64,000 nucleotides of DNA, taken from contig JAVGWX010000011.1 in assembly GCA_036924085.1 (NCBI GenBank), positions 32,796,386 to 32,860,385 of the forward strand. The letters are read 5' to 3'. A program made the translations under genes and the position numbers. Below, one piece after another: positions 21,365 through 31,529 of the stretch. A model generated the notes under the pieces. That model had not been told where the DNA came from and searched no databases. It worked only from the letters and a program-made list of their open reading frames with translations. Every line of letters starts with the position of its first letter. Position 1 is the stretch's first letter. Source of the stretch: Ariolimax columbianus. Taxonomy: Eukaryota; Mollusca; Gastropoda; Stylommatophora; Arionidae.

Positions 21365-22759
21365 CTTTTGTTGTATGGCTTTCTTGACCTCTTTATAACT
21401 GCCGACCTCCTCCGGTGGGTGATTGTGTTTTTTCAGTGACCTTCTTTTATCACACAGGTCTAGAATGTCTTCGGTTAACCCATGGCTTCATTTTTGTTTT
21501 GTGGCATCCCAGGATCTCTGTTGCAGTATCTATGAGAGCTGCGTTAAGAGACTCTGTAACTGTATCTGTACCCAGTCCCTCTCTGAGAGCCAACAGTGGC
21601 GCAAATCTCCCTCCCATCCTTGCTTGGAACACTTTGGTGATTTTTGGGTCCATTAGTTTGTCCAGGTCAAACTTTAGCCTGGTCACTTCCTTCTTTGCGA
21701 CTCCATTCAATCGCAGACGCATGGTCATCATAACCAGATCGTGGTCGTTGCCTATATTAGCTCCGGGGAAACTTCTTGTTTTGTCGGTGTTGATGCTCGA
21801 TCGGAACCTTCTCTGGACCAGTATATAGTCGATCTGGCTATGCACTTCATTGCTTGGGTTATTCCATGTCCAGCGTCTCGACGGCTTGTTTAACCCAAAC
21901 GTATTTGCCACCAACAGCTGGTTGCATCTTGCAAATTCTAGGAGTCTGAGTCCCCGGTCATTGGTTTCTTTATTTCCGTATGGTCCACATGTTCCCCTCC
22001 AGTCGTGGACTGCATCTTCTCCAATTTTTGCATTCCAATCACCCTGGACTACCAATATGTCTTTTTTTGGCGTTTCGTGTATCATTTTTTTTGAAGTTGA
22101 TCATATAATGCCTCTATTTCACAATCTTCGTAGTCTGCAGTGGGGGCGTAGCACTGTATTGTGGTCAGATTAAACGGTGCTGCCTTTACCCGTAAGATGA
22201 TAAAACGACTAGATATTGGGCGGCAACCCAATATGCACCTGGCTGTGTCTTTATGCACCAGTATCCCCACTCCGTGTAAATGTTTGTCCTCCCTGCCACT
22301 GAAGTAGAACTTGTGGCCCTCTTCCGTGATAAACTCTCCAAAGCTTTTCCATCGAGCCTCGTATATACCAAGGATGTTCCACCGGTAGTTCTTCATCTCG
22401 TGCGTTAGCTCATTGATTTTGCCACATGGGTTCAGTGTTCTAACATTCCACGTACCTATTGTGAGCTTATCTTTCCTCAGTTTTATGGTTCCACCAGTAG
22501 CACACTTATCGCCTCCGACCTGGTGTGGGACGGCAGGCGCGGTCATTGTTAACCCGGGCTGCGACCGAGTCGGTATGTTTGATTGTGGTTGTGTCCGCAT
22601 GTGTGAATCTTGGGCAGTTTTCTCTTGGCGGAGCCCATCTCCTCTCCAAGCCGGTGCGGGCCAACACCTGCATCTGACCTGGAGGAGCCCATCTCTCCAG
22701 GCGAGCCATTGCCTCGTTTGCCTACAGCCTCGCGGCCATAGTTTCCCAGTGTGCACCAC
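21365..22759 (-). pseudogene. Element D endonuclease and linker
   Basis: The first open frame (22759-22082) reaches the APE endonuclease at LTIGTWNVRTLNP, GIYEARW (catalytic Glu) and IQCYAPTADYEDCEIEALYD. A frameshift in an 8-T run at 22085-22092 moves it to the frame 22085-21450, with VVQGDWNAKIGED, HSQIDYILVQRRF and GNDHDLVMM (the SDH-type His motif). A second frameshift near 21474 precedes the RT linker. All recognised catalytic residues are present. Confidence 0.87.
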
Positions 22760-22895
22760 TTGGAGGTGAGGTTGACTTGTGTGTTCGCTTTATCGGCAGG
22801 CTACTCATTTCACTTTTTGCCCCTCAGAAGAAGGACTAGCCGACCCCGACATCGCTGGGTTGCTATGCCGAGCGCAAAACATACCATTGCACACC

Positions 22896-23475
22896 ATGCA
22901 ATGTTAGGTATGATAATAAGAAATATTAAACATAAGAGCAAGGAAGTGATAGTCAAACTGTATAAAGCATTAGTTAGACCTAGATTCGAGTAATGTATAC
23001 AGATGTGAAGTCCTTATCATAGAGGGAATATAAACATGACAAAGATGATAGTGGGATTCCAGAATTGCAGTTATGAGGAAAGACTCAGAAAAACCGGCCT
23101 ACAGTGTCTAGAAGAGAGAAGAATTCGAGGTGACTTCAGGTTTATAAGATGATCGGACGAATGGATAAATTAGACTATAACAAGGTTTTTTTTTAAAAAA
23201 TACAGTCACCCACAAGAACAAGATGGCATAGCTACAAATTAACTAAAGAGAGGTCCAGATTAGATATTAGGAAATATTTTTTTAGTCAGAGAATGGTAAA
23301 TGCTTGAAATGCATTGCCACGGTAGGTAGTGGAAGCAGGGACAGTTAATGCATTTAAGAATATATTGGATGCGCATATTTTTTTAGAGCAAGATAATGTA
23401 AATTAAACTGGTTGTATACAGACTCTGCAGATTCTTCTAAACAAGTACACAGACGTTAAGTTAAGTGTCAGGGAG
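22896..23475 (+). mobile_element. CR1-like LINE copy 2, downstream half
   Basis: Begins with the duplicated ATGCAATGTT and continues the interrupted CR1: IIRNIKHKSKEVIVKLYKAL, VRPRFE, then the degraded thumb and C-terminal region (SYEERLRKTGLQCLE-like, RYFFSQRMVNA-like). The 3' end is ACAGACGTTAAGTTAAG at about 23451-23467. Confidence 0.88.
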
Positions 23476-24054
23476 TGTTGGCTAGTCCTGTGACGATGAG
23501 AGTATCATCGAATGTCTCGAGTAACTAAAACTTTGGAAGAGGGTATGGCAACGGGAGTATACCCAGACAGAAAATCCAGAGTGGTAGCACCTAAGGCGGA
23601 TGGTTTCAAAATTGCGCAATCATTCCTGCAGCTGAGCTGGTGCCAAATTGTCATGCTTTGCATTCCTTTGGATTACGCCAGTGAGGCCGGGAGGGGGATC
23701 CTGCAGTTTGGGCAGTCCATGATCTTCTTATTTAGCGTCTAGGCTTCCGCCCTGGAGAGGCTACTTCAGCCCCGCTCTTTAGTGAGGAAACAACACGGAA
23801 GCTGGCAGTTTACGGGTTATAAGTCCCACCTGATTGACGTGAAGAAGGGGCGCCACAGGTCAGTTTCGACGGTGGGATGGATCATCGCATCCCATTGGCC
23901 GACAAACCCGCCTCAGCTGGGCAGCCTCCGGTCAGTAGGATGCCAACTCGCCAACATCTGCCTGCTACAGTGGGTGCCTGGAGCTTAGTACATGCATGAC
24001 AAGCGGATGTTAATGTTGCACCAAACAAAACTAAAATTAAAAAGAAAGCTCCAG

Positions 24055-25445
24055 CTCTTCGATTTGCAAGCTGGAACGTGCGTACTATGTGTACAGACAT
24101 CTCCGATGATCTTCGAGAGGATGGAGATGCCAGAAAATCAGACACCATTGAAATGGAGCTCTTTCGGTTGAATGTGGACATAGTTCCCCTAAAGGAAACC
24201 AGGCTTGCCTCTAGTGGCTCACTAAGAGAGAAAAACTACACGTTTTTCTAGAAGGGTCGTGAACCTGAGGAATCTCGACAGCATGATGTTGGTTTTGTTA
24301 TTAAAAACACACTTATGGCCTCAGTCGATCCTCCTTCAGATGGGTCTAAGAGATTACTGGCTATTCGTCTCATCACCGCTACAGGTCCTGTTAATATCAT
24401 TATCGTCTATGCCCCAACCCTGACATCTCCAGAGGAAGCGAAGGATCAATTATATGGAGGAAATTATCAAGAACAGCCACAGGGAAGAAGCACTCATCTT
24501 TCTCGTCGACATTAATGCTAGAGTATGTGTACCACAAAGCATGGCCCACCTGCCTTGGACATCATGGTATTATCAGGATAAATGACAATGGTCATAGGTT
24601 GCTGGAGGTGCACTCAACAAGGCCTCTGTATTACAAATACTTTCTTCAATGGCTAGCCGCAACATAAAGTATCCTAGAAACACCCAAGGTCACATCGATT
24701 GAATCAAATCGACTTGATTGTCACAAGATGTTCAGCTCTAAACATGATATTCTCCTCTAGAAGTGATCCCAGTGCAGACTGTCGCTCTGACAATGCTCTT
24801 GTATGTAGCAGGGTACGCTTGCAGCTTCGCAAAATATGCCGCTCCAAACAGATGGGGCATTCCCAGATCAACACTTCGCAGATGATGATTCCTTTCAAGG
24901 CGGAGAGGTGTGTGTCTGACCTGAATCTTGCTCTTAAGGAAGAATATGAGTGTGACGCCACAGCTAAATGAAACGTTATGAAAGGTGCTATCTATAGTAC
25001 AGCATTAGCTACGTTTGGCACGAGGGAACGGGCCAATCACGACTGGACATGCACATCTCGCAAGAATGGAACCAGTAATTGAGGCCAAGCGAGAAGCTTT
25101 CATCAATTATTTAAAAAAGTCAAAATGAGATAACGCTTGCTGCCCTCAGGATCACCCGAGGCATCCATCAACGAACCAATAGACAATGCGCGAATGAGTA
25201 CTAGCAGAAACTGTGCGAAGAAAGTCAACTAAATGCAGAGACGGGAAATATCCAGGGCATGTATAGAGGCATAAAGATGACACTGGGCCCTACTGCGAGA
25301 GGTGCTGCTTCCCCCCCCCCCCCCTGAAATCTCTGATAGGTGCGAGAATCATGGACAGTGACCAGCAGATAGCCAGATGGGTGGAGTACTATCCTGAGCT
25401 CTACTCTCGGGAAACGGTGGTCACTGATGAGGCCTTGAGGTCCTG
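24055..25445 (+). pseudogene. Element E endonuclease and linker
   Basis: LRFASWNVRTMCTDISDDLR opens the APE fold. VDIVPLKETRLASSGSL has the catalytic Glu, VIIVYAPTLTSPEEAKDQ-like text follows, and RCSALNMIFSSRSDPSADCR with SDNALVCSRVRLQLRKI corresponds to the SDH region. The linker ends with a YYPELYSRETVVTDEALRSC-like segment at 25390-25445. A 14-C run lies at 25311-25324. Confidence 0.8.
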
Positions 25446-25449
25446 CCCA

Positions 25450-25645
25450 TTTTAACTTAATTTAACGTCTTTATACTGGTTTAGAATACTCTACCGAGTA
25501 TGTTTACACGCAGCTTTTGAAAGGGTGGTTTAACCTATATGCAAATCCATCTCAATAGACTCAAACACTAGAGCTGAGTAGACTCGCAACCAGTTAGGCG
25601 CCACCTATAGCTACTCCTAGCAAACGACCTGGGGAAAGGTACAAA
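25450..25645 (-). repeat. SINE-2 3' part with CR1-like tail
   Basis: In minus orientation, CAAACGACCTGGGG leads through GGCGCCTAACTGG, TAGTGTTTGAGTCTATTGAG and AACCACCCTTTC to GAGTATTCTAAACCAGTATA then AAGACGTTAAATTAAG. The last 45-55 bases match the end of the CR1 copies (34470-34525). Its 3' end abuts element E at 25449, so it inserted there. The head is missing (5' truncated). Confidence 0.75.
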
Positions 25646-26068
25646 TAATGTATCCAGCGTTTTAACATAAATTTTGTAAACTCTTGAAGAAAAAGAGTAT
25701 CTTAAAAATTATATTAACATCAGTTCTGTAAAACTCTAGAATTAACACTATCTTAATAAACAAATGTCCTATTCATTATATTAACATCAGCCTTGTAGTC
25801 CAAGGCTAGACTTTCTGTTACAACTGTTAATATTAGCTTATAAAATGTCATCTCAGCATTTGTTTTATTTTTGACAAGTATAAGTAAATACAGGAAATAC
25901 ATGAAGCTCCAATGTCAACATATGTGCACATTTACACTGCGTTCTCGTTACGCCTCGTCATAAGTTCACTCTGATTTCTCGATGTCTCATGATGAAAATT
26001 AGGTCGCAAAAGCTCAGCTCGAGATGGGATGTACAGTTTCTCGCTAACTCTGGTCCACTTTTCTACAT
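25646..26068. other. Unidentified insert sequence inside element E
   Basis: AT-rich, with two similar units near 25660-25790 (ATATTAACATCAG shared). It lies between the SINE-2 fragment and REP-1, within the segment that separates the two parts of element E. Nothing recognised. Confidence 0.45.
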
Positions 26069-26431
26069 TATAATGCATCTGAGCGCATGAGCTGCAGAGG
26101 TCAGCGACCCATAGCCGACTGCTAGCGTCAGATCCAGCGAACCAGAGCTGCCAAGACCCTTCTACACCTCCACGCGGTGATCCTGGATAACAGGCTGCAA
26201 CAGAGCAGACTGGCTAAGGAGAAAGGATCGAAGAGTAAATACTAACCCGGTACCCAAAAAAATGCTTGCTGAAGTCGCATGTGTTGGACCGAAAGGTGCA
26301 AATATCGAAGTCAAGCTGTAAACTACGACACACCGTATTCCGTTCTCTGGACTACATTCTGCTACTTAAGCCCTTTCATGGTTTGGTTTGATTGAGAACG
26401 AACGAAGCCAAGCCAAGCTATAATGCATCTG
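26069..26431 (+). repeat. REP-1 copy with perfect 13-bp TSD
   Basis: The element is 26082-26418 (337 bp), flanked by TATAATGCATCTG at 26069-26081 and 26419-26431. The 5' end is AGCGCATGAGCTGCAGAGG and the 3' end GAACGAACGAAGCCAAGCC. The tail at the right sets the plus orientation and defines the family's 3' end. Confidence 0.92.
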
Positions 26432-26683
26432 CTCTCGCTTTTCTAGGAAGAGATTTTCATTGTGCTCAAAGGTTGGAAAAGTTCCAAGATTTGCATTCTG
26501 TATTATGTTGGTCCTATTTGGCAAGTCAGTCTTCAATGCTGGCACATAGAGCTTGGGTATATTTGGATGGGCTATTGAATATTCAGGATTCCTAGGGTGT
26601 ATTGTAGCGAAATAGTTTCTTACCAAAATTAACAGTGATTGGTACCTTTCATTGCTTGTCGCCGACTAAATCTATTTTCGAAC

Positions 26684-27404
26684 ATTATGGAGGAACTTGA
26701 CAGACCACATGCTTTGGATGAGCTTGATAAGGCTATCAACTACCTCTCAAATGGCAAAGCACCAGGGGGAGATGGTATCCACATGAAGCCATGAAATGCG
26801 GGAAATCAGCACTAGCTCAGCCGATGTTTGACATTCTATGCCTCTGCTGAGAGGAAGGTGCAGCCCCACCAAGATGTGCCTGGCGCTATCATTGTGACTA
26901 TTTACAAAAACAAAAGGTGACCGCGGGAATTGCAATAATTAAAGAAGGATCTCGCTTCTGGGCGCTGTATGCAAAGTTTACGCCCGCATGCTACTAAACA
27001 GGTTGAGACAGCTCGCGGACAGGGTGTACTCATAATCCCAGTGTGGCTTTAGAGTAGGTAGATCAACAACGGATATGATTTTCTCGCTTCGCCAAATCCA
27101 GGAGAAGTGCAGAAAACAAGACCAGCCGCTCTTTAGGATATTTCTAGACCTCACCAAGACCTCACCAAGGTTAGCAGAAAGGGTCTATTCGAACTCGTCG
27201 AGAAGATCGGCTGCCCCCCAAAACTGCGTATTATGATAATTTATTTTCACACTGATATGAAGGACTCAGTTCTTTTCTCATCAAGAGTGGATCTTATTCT
27301 CCATGCTCTCATCCGACGCTTATGACACATCTGTGGACGGTGTTCATCTGCACACTAGGCCAGATGGTCGGCTGTATCTTCACCACAACGCCATAATTTT
27401 TTGA
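26684..27404 (+). pseudogene. Element E reverse transcriptase fingers/palm
   Basis: The frame resumes at MEELDRPHALDELDKAINYL then SNGKAPGGDGI (RT start). Further on are degraded blocks equivalent to the CGFRxGRSTxDMIFxLRQxQ motif near 27045-27110, motif A (FRIFLDLTKT) and KIGCPPKLRIMIIYFHTDMK. Motif C is lost at or near the CR1 insertion. Confidence 0.75.
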
Positions 27405-28108
27405 AAATTGTTCACAACTTTCAAAAATTTTTTGCACGTGATTGAGAACATAATATAGCCAATGATTGTGCTAGTTGGTCTCTAATTTTAAACAGCAATT
27501 TTGGATGAATACCATTTTGACATGGACATTTATCCACTTTCAACCCCTCCATTTTTTAAAAACCTTTTCCTCTGTAATACAGATTGAGCTTAATCCAGCT
27601 GTATCCGTGTCTCTTTGAAAAACATCTATAGGCTCTGGGATCTCGGAGCAGTCCTCTTTTGTGTAGACTGTGCCAAAGTACTGATTGAGTAGATTAGCTG
27701 CCTCCCTATTCTCACTTATTTTCTCTGTACTGTCTACGAGAGGGCCTACTTTGTCTTTCGTTCTTTATTTATTTCTAACATAAGAGAAGAAGCTTTTACT
27801 ATGTCTTGATCCTCTTTTTGCTGTTTTATTCACTTTCTGAGCTATGTTCTACTTGTCCAAATATTCTTTTGATTTACCTGCCTCTATATATTTTGTCCAT
27901 GCTTTATTTTTAGCTCTTCTACATTTAACTACAAATCTAGTTATCCACTTTTTACGCTTGGGGTGTACCTCCCTACATTGAACATCTTCTTCTTTTAGCG
28001 TTTCTAGAACTGTTTTAAAATTCTCCCACTGTTGTTCAACATCTATTCCTCCTACAATATCTTTCCAGATTGTATGGGTCGCTGCCTGTTTCATCTTCTT
28101 AACATCTG
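27405..28108 (-). mobile_element. CR1-like fragment inserted in element E
   Basis: The minus-strand sequence matches the endonuclease-RT linker and RT start of CR1 copy 2 (18100-18700). It includes KRKKWITRFVVKCRRAKNKA, KYIEAGKSKEYLDK and, further on, the GLKVDKCPCQ-like RT start near 27540. It lacks the 3' half, so it is not a simple 5'-truncated insertion; it may be a partial copy or a later deletion. Confidence 0.8.
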
Positions 28109-29065
28109 TCTAGTTCTAGTGACCAATAGTGAAGAGGCCTTGCAGAGACTGGGAGACATATTCGCCGAAGGGTGCAAGCAGTTTGGTCTCACCATACGTC
28201 TGGAAAAGACAAAAGTCTACGCCGCACAGGGCATTGCCACTACACCCTCCATAAAGATTGATGGCATCAACAGTTTCACTTATCTGGGGTCTGCCATCAG
28301 GAACACTCTCTCGCTCGAGAAGAAGCTAGACAGTAGACTTGGAAGGGCAAGTATCGTCATGGCCCGTCTGATGAATAGACTCTGAAAAAACACTGCGCTG
28401 TCTCACTACACCAAGATCCGAGTCTTTCAGACCTGCATTCTTGGCACTCTCATGTATGGAAGCGATACTTGGAGCACTTACACTAAACAGGAACGGCGGC
28501 TGAGCACCTTTTACATGATGTAAATATGGCGTATATTGGGGATTGGGTGGCAAGTGACATTCTGTCACATAATACGGTCTTACAGAGACCAAACACGTCC
28601 ATGTTACGCCAGCAACGTCTACGGTAGTTGGGACATGTTTCTCTCATGGAAGACGAGAGACTGACTAAGGATATCCTTTATGGGCAGCCATTGGAGTTCG
28701 AATATCGGCCGTCCCACACTGCGATTCAAGGACGTATGCAGGAGAGGCATGAAGTCATGCGACATCCCATCCGAGGGCTGTGAAGAAATTTCTCAGGATC
28801 GAGCTATTTGGAGACAGTCAGTTGGAGGGGGCATATGGTTGCTGACGCTCGTAGAGGTCTTCTGGCTCCACAGAAAAGGTAAAAACCGAAGAGATCAAGG
28901 AACAGTCAGCCAGCCTCCTCAATATGGTTGTACGATCTGTGGCAGGGACTGTGACTCGCGGATCGGCATTTACAGCCATAACAGACAGTGTCGAAATACA
29001 GGAGACAGAGCTGGACAAAATTTCCAGGGCGCCACGCGCATGGGCTATAGAGACTGAGACGCATA
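28109..29065 (+). pseudogene. Element E thumb and zinc-knuckle tail
   Basis: Starts VTNSEEALQRLGDIFAEGCK directly after the CR1 insert, then FTYLGSAIRNTLSLEKKLDS, RIGxA-like, and the LGTLMYGSDTWSTYTKQERR block, in broken frames to 28650. 28680-28790 carries the GRPTLRFKDVCRRGMKSCDI block. 28925-28990 encodes CTICGRDCDSRIGIYSHNRQ and a final Cys, a C2HC-type knuckle at the C-terminus. Confidence 0.82.
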
Positions 29066-29179
29066 TGATTTCAACTTGAATGTGGGCACTTACTGTACAA
29101 ATTGTGTAAAAATAGCCGATTTAACTCTAACTATGGCTACACAACTGTGAGGAGTCCTCACTTTTGGAAAGCTTAAACT

Positions 29180-29570
29180 GCAGAGAATTTTAACACATAT
29201 TTATTTACAAATTGTTCTTTTCAAGACAAACGCTGCAGGAGTAGAAGAAGAAAAAGATGGAAGTGGAGGGCAAGGAGGAGAAGTATCTGAGTAATATTGG
29301 AGGACAACTATTGGATAATGTGAGAGTACCATATGAACATTGAATACACATGTAATAAGAGCACATCATGGCGGAAGGGATGTGTGCTTTCATCATTACT
29401 GTTCAACGTTTACATAACCAGATGCCGGACAAATTGCAACTTCAGTGCTACGAACGGGCTGTACATAGTCGGTATGTGAAACATAAGATGATTAGCACAT
29501 CAAAGACAAAAGTTTTCAGGAGTAGCAGAACAGCTGGCCCACTTAATAATAGTGTCATCAATATCAACCT
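29180..29570 (+). pseudogene. Highly decayed LINE RT fragment
   Basis: The block around 29370-29420 reads, across frames, like RT motif B (GCxxSPLLFNVYI). It is similar in arrangement to 52990-53290 (both have GGATAATGTGAGAGTACCAT-like text followed by the motif B region). Too degraded for clade assignment. Confidence 0.4.
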
Positions 29571-30429
29571 CTAGCAGCGCCAATAGTGCAAGTATTTATA
29601 AAGTTGATGGAAGACTTTTTAGAGAAATCAAAACTAGGGGCAAAAGATGTACCTCAGTGAATGAGCAAAGGGTCAGCAAACCTTGGCTGATCAAAACCAT
29701 ATTCCATGTCCAAGTGACGGCCTCGCAAACAGGCTGCACTAATGTAGTCAGGCTAAGAGAATTCGGGTCGCGAAGGGATGGCAAACTCGTTCCAAAAGTC
29801 GGAACTGAAATCAGATGTATGATTTCGAAATACTAAGATATCACAGCCTCCTCGCTGTAAACCATGACACAATGTCCTTTTTCATGACGGATGCTGAAGA
29901 AGAAGAAAGCCTTGTCTTTTTTGTAACTATTAGTCGGGCCCAGTTGGATAAATGACAGCGTGACGCAACCGGATAGCAAACCTGGTTCCTTGCCGTAAGA
30001 GACGGACGTTTTAATCGGTCTATCTCATACGATCAAAATGTGAAGTTCTGGCAAAGATTAACAGTCTAATTTATGGCACTGGTTACTTTTTTAAATTGCA
30101 TAATTTTTATTGCCATGCTAAGTAAAGCCTGCGAATTTTAGATTTCATTGACTAAACTTATATATTTTAATTATTTATACACACGTCACAATTTATGTTT
30201 GTATGTGTTTGCCCTGCAAGGGTCCAAAATGTGTTTCATCAGCAGAATCGCGATATCTGAGAATAATGCCCACCAAAAAATGATAAGAGATCGAACTATT
30301 ACCAGAAAATAATATTAAAAGCCCACAGATAACTAAAATAAAAACAGATAATCTGTTAAATTTTATTGGCATTTAGAAAGGAAAAATGTGGAATCCTTGT
30401 GACAACGGGAAATATTTGTGGCAATTTGT
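29571..30429. other. No recognised gene
   Basis: A 94-codon plus-strand frame (29552-29836) shows no known domain. The rest is AT-rich. Nothing supported. Confidence 0.45.
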
Positions 30430-30678
30430 GGGCCGGGGTTCCCCAGACAGTTTTGCTATGCTTGTCTTCATCTGAGTGTTTCTCACTACTACGTGGATCA
30501 CGTCGATACCCCACCTCGTTAGCCAGACTGCCATGAAACAGTCTGTTTCCAGGGAAAACTGTGTGAAGTAATATGTGGGGTCTTTGGTCAGTATATTTTG
30601 CCTAACCCTGACTAACATTGTACAATCTGTGTTTTGCCTGACCAGACGCGTTAGTGTCATTTCCCAAACCGAACATAT
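30430..30678 (+). repeat. R4 repeat copy
   Basis: Shares TTTTGCTATGCTTGTCTTCA, CGTGGATCACGTCGAT, TTAGCCAGACTGCCATGAAA and CAGTCTGTTTCCAGGGAAAA then GGTCAGTATATTTTGCC with the copies at 10266 and 13848. Its right end abuts a LINE 3' fragment. Confidence 0.78.
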
Positions 30679-31036
30679 AGAATGCAGACGTTCTCTAATG
30701 ATGGACTCTTGTATGGAGAGGTCAATATAGAACAGCGCTCGCTCGGGGGACCAAAAGAAACGATACAAAGACCCTCTGAAGATTTCATCATTGATGTCGC
30801 TGTCTGGGAGGTGCTTGATTCGAAACGATCAGTCTCTCGCACTGCCATCACACACGGTGTTTGCATTGCTGAGCAGAGAAACATTACTGCAGCTCATGAA
30901 AAGCGACCTGAACGAAAGGACAAAATGCAAGACGGCCCAATTACTAGCGTTGTTTATGTGTCCTCTGCGTGCGGTAGAGTTTGTCACGCTCAGATCAGAT
31001 TGTACAGTCATCTACGATCACATCTGAATAAACATA
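30679..31036 (+). pseudogene. LINE C-terminal fragment with zinc knuckle
   Basis: A 124-codon frame: LLYGEVNIEQRSLGGPKETI then VCIAEQRNITAAHEKRPERK and SACGRVCHAQIRLYSHLRSH. This is the C-terminus of a LINE related to element E, where GxRSxGRPxLRFKD is followed by a CxxC...H knuckle. The first Cys of the knuckle is lost (YVSSACGRVC). The 3' end is bounded by SINE-2. Confidence 0.72.
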
Positions 31037-31480
31037 ACTTAGGGTCTTTATACTAGCTTAGAAGACTCTACAGAGTCTGTATACAGCCAGTTTTTGGGAG
31101 GGTGGTTTTTACCGATGTACGAGTTCATCTTAATAGACTCAAACACTAAAGTTAAGTAGACCCACGGCCAGTTAGGCGTCATCTATAGCTGCTGTTAACA
31201 AACTACACGGGGAATGGTACAAAAAACTTGGGTAAATCTTCAATTATAATTTTTTTCCGGGCAGCGGCAGTTAAGCATACTATTTTCGATTTCCAACCGC
31301 CAAGGAATTTTTAACATGCTCTACACTGAACAGGGGTATCCGATCCTCTACCCAGAGATCAGGGGAATCTTCACTAAAAGATCCACGTGAAAAAAAGCCC
31401 GGTCTCCATCGTGATTCGAACACGCAACCTCCGGTATCCGAAACGGACACTTTACCTCGAGATCACTAAATCCCACTTTA
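31037..31480 (-). mobile_element. SINE-2, near-complete copy
   Basis: The best SINE-2 copy, about 445 bp on the minus strand. The head at 31480-31400 has an A-box-like GATCTCGAGGTAAAGTGTCC (31445-31464) and the B box GTGTTCGAATC (31412-31422). The body includes a CACGTGGATCTTT region and GATTTCCAAC/GCCAAGGAATTTTT blocks. The core follows (GACGCCTAACTGGCC, GTGTTTGAGTCTATTAAGAT). The CR1-like 3' tail CTGTATACAGACTCTGTAGA then GTATAAAGACCCTAAGTTA ends at 31037. It is presumably transcribed by pol III and mobilised in trans. Confidence 0.78.
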
Positions 31481-31529
31481 GCTAGATAGACTGAGCACCT
31501 GATATTCCCAGAGTGCAGTGGACAATTCA

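Larger units (their letters stand above)
19547..22895 (-). mobile_element. Full-length RTE LINE (element D) inside CR1
   Basis: A 3,349-bp RTE-clade non-LTR element on the minus strand, flanked by the 10-bp TSD ATGCAATGTT. The layout is about 400 bp of 5' leader, one EN-RT ORF and a very short 3' UTR ending in a pentamer-like tail (GATGACCTGACCTGA). The size matches a full-length RTE (usually 3.2-3.5 kb). It is younger than the CR1 it split. It carries three frameshifts and at least three stops, so it is inactive. Related 3' ends occur at 35466-36245 and 45003-45095. Confidence 0.9.
23476..29065 (+). mobile_element. EN-RT LINE with C-terminal zinc knuckle (element E)
   Basis: An APE LINE lying directly after the CR1 tail. 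23476-24055 is a 5' leader; 24055-25445 is endonuclease and linker; 26684-27400 is RT fingers and palm; 28109-29065 is thumb and tail. Insertions at about 25450-26683 and 27405-28108 split it; without them it is about 3.65 kb. Many stops and frameshifts show age. The family is common in animals, but I cannot assign the clade with confidence. The pieces at 30679-31036, 36990-38460 and 53690-55560 look like related lineages. Confidence 0.8.

Noticed and set aside
19937..22759. Active retrotransposon or domesticated host gene
   Set aside because: Frameshifts and stops interrupt the only ORF; nothing suggests selection for function.
29552..29836. 94-codon hypothetical gene
   Set aside because: No start context, splice sites or motif; the surrounding sequence is decayed repeat.
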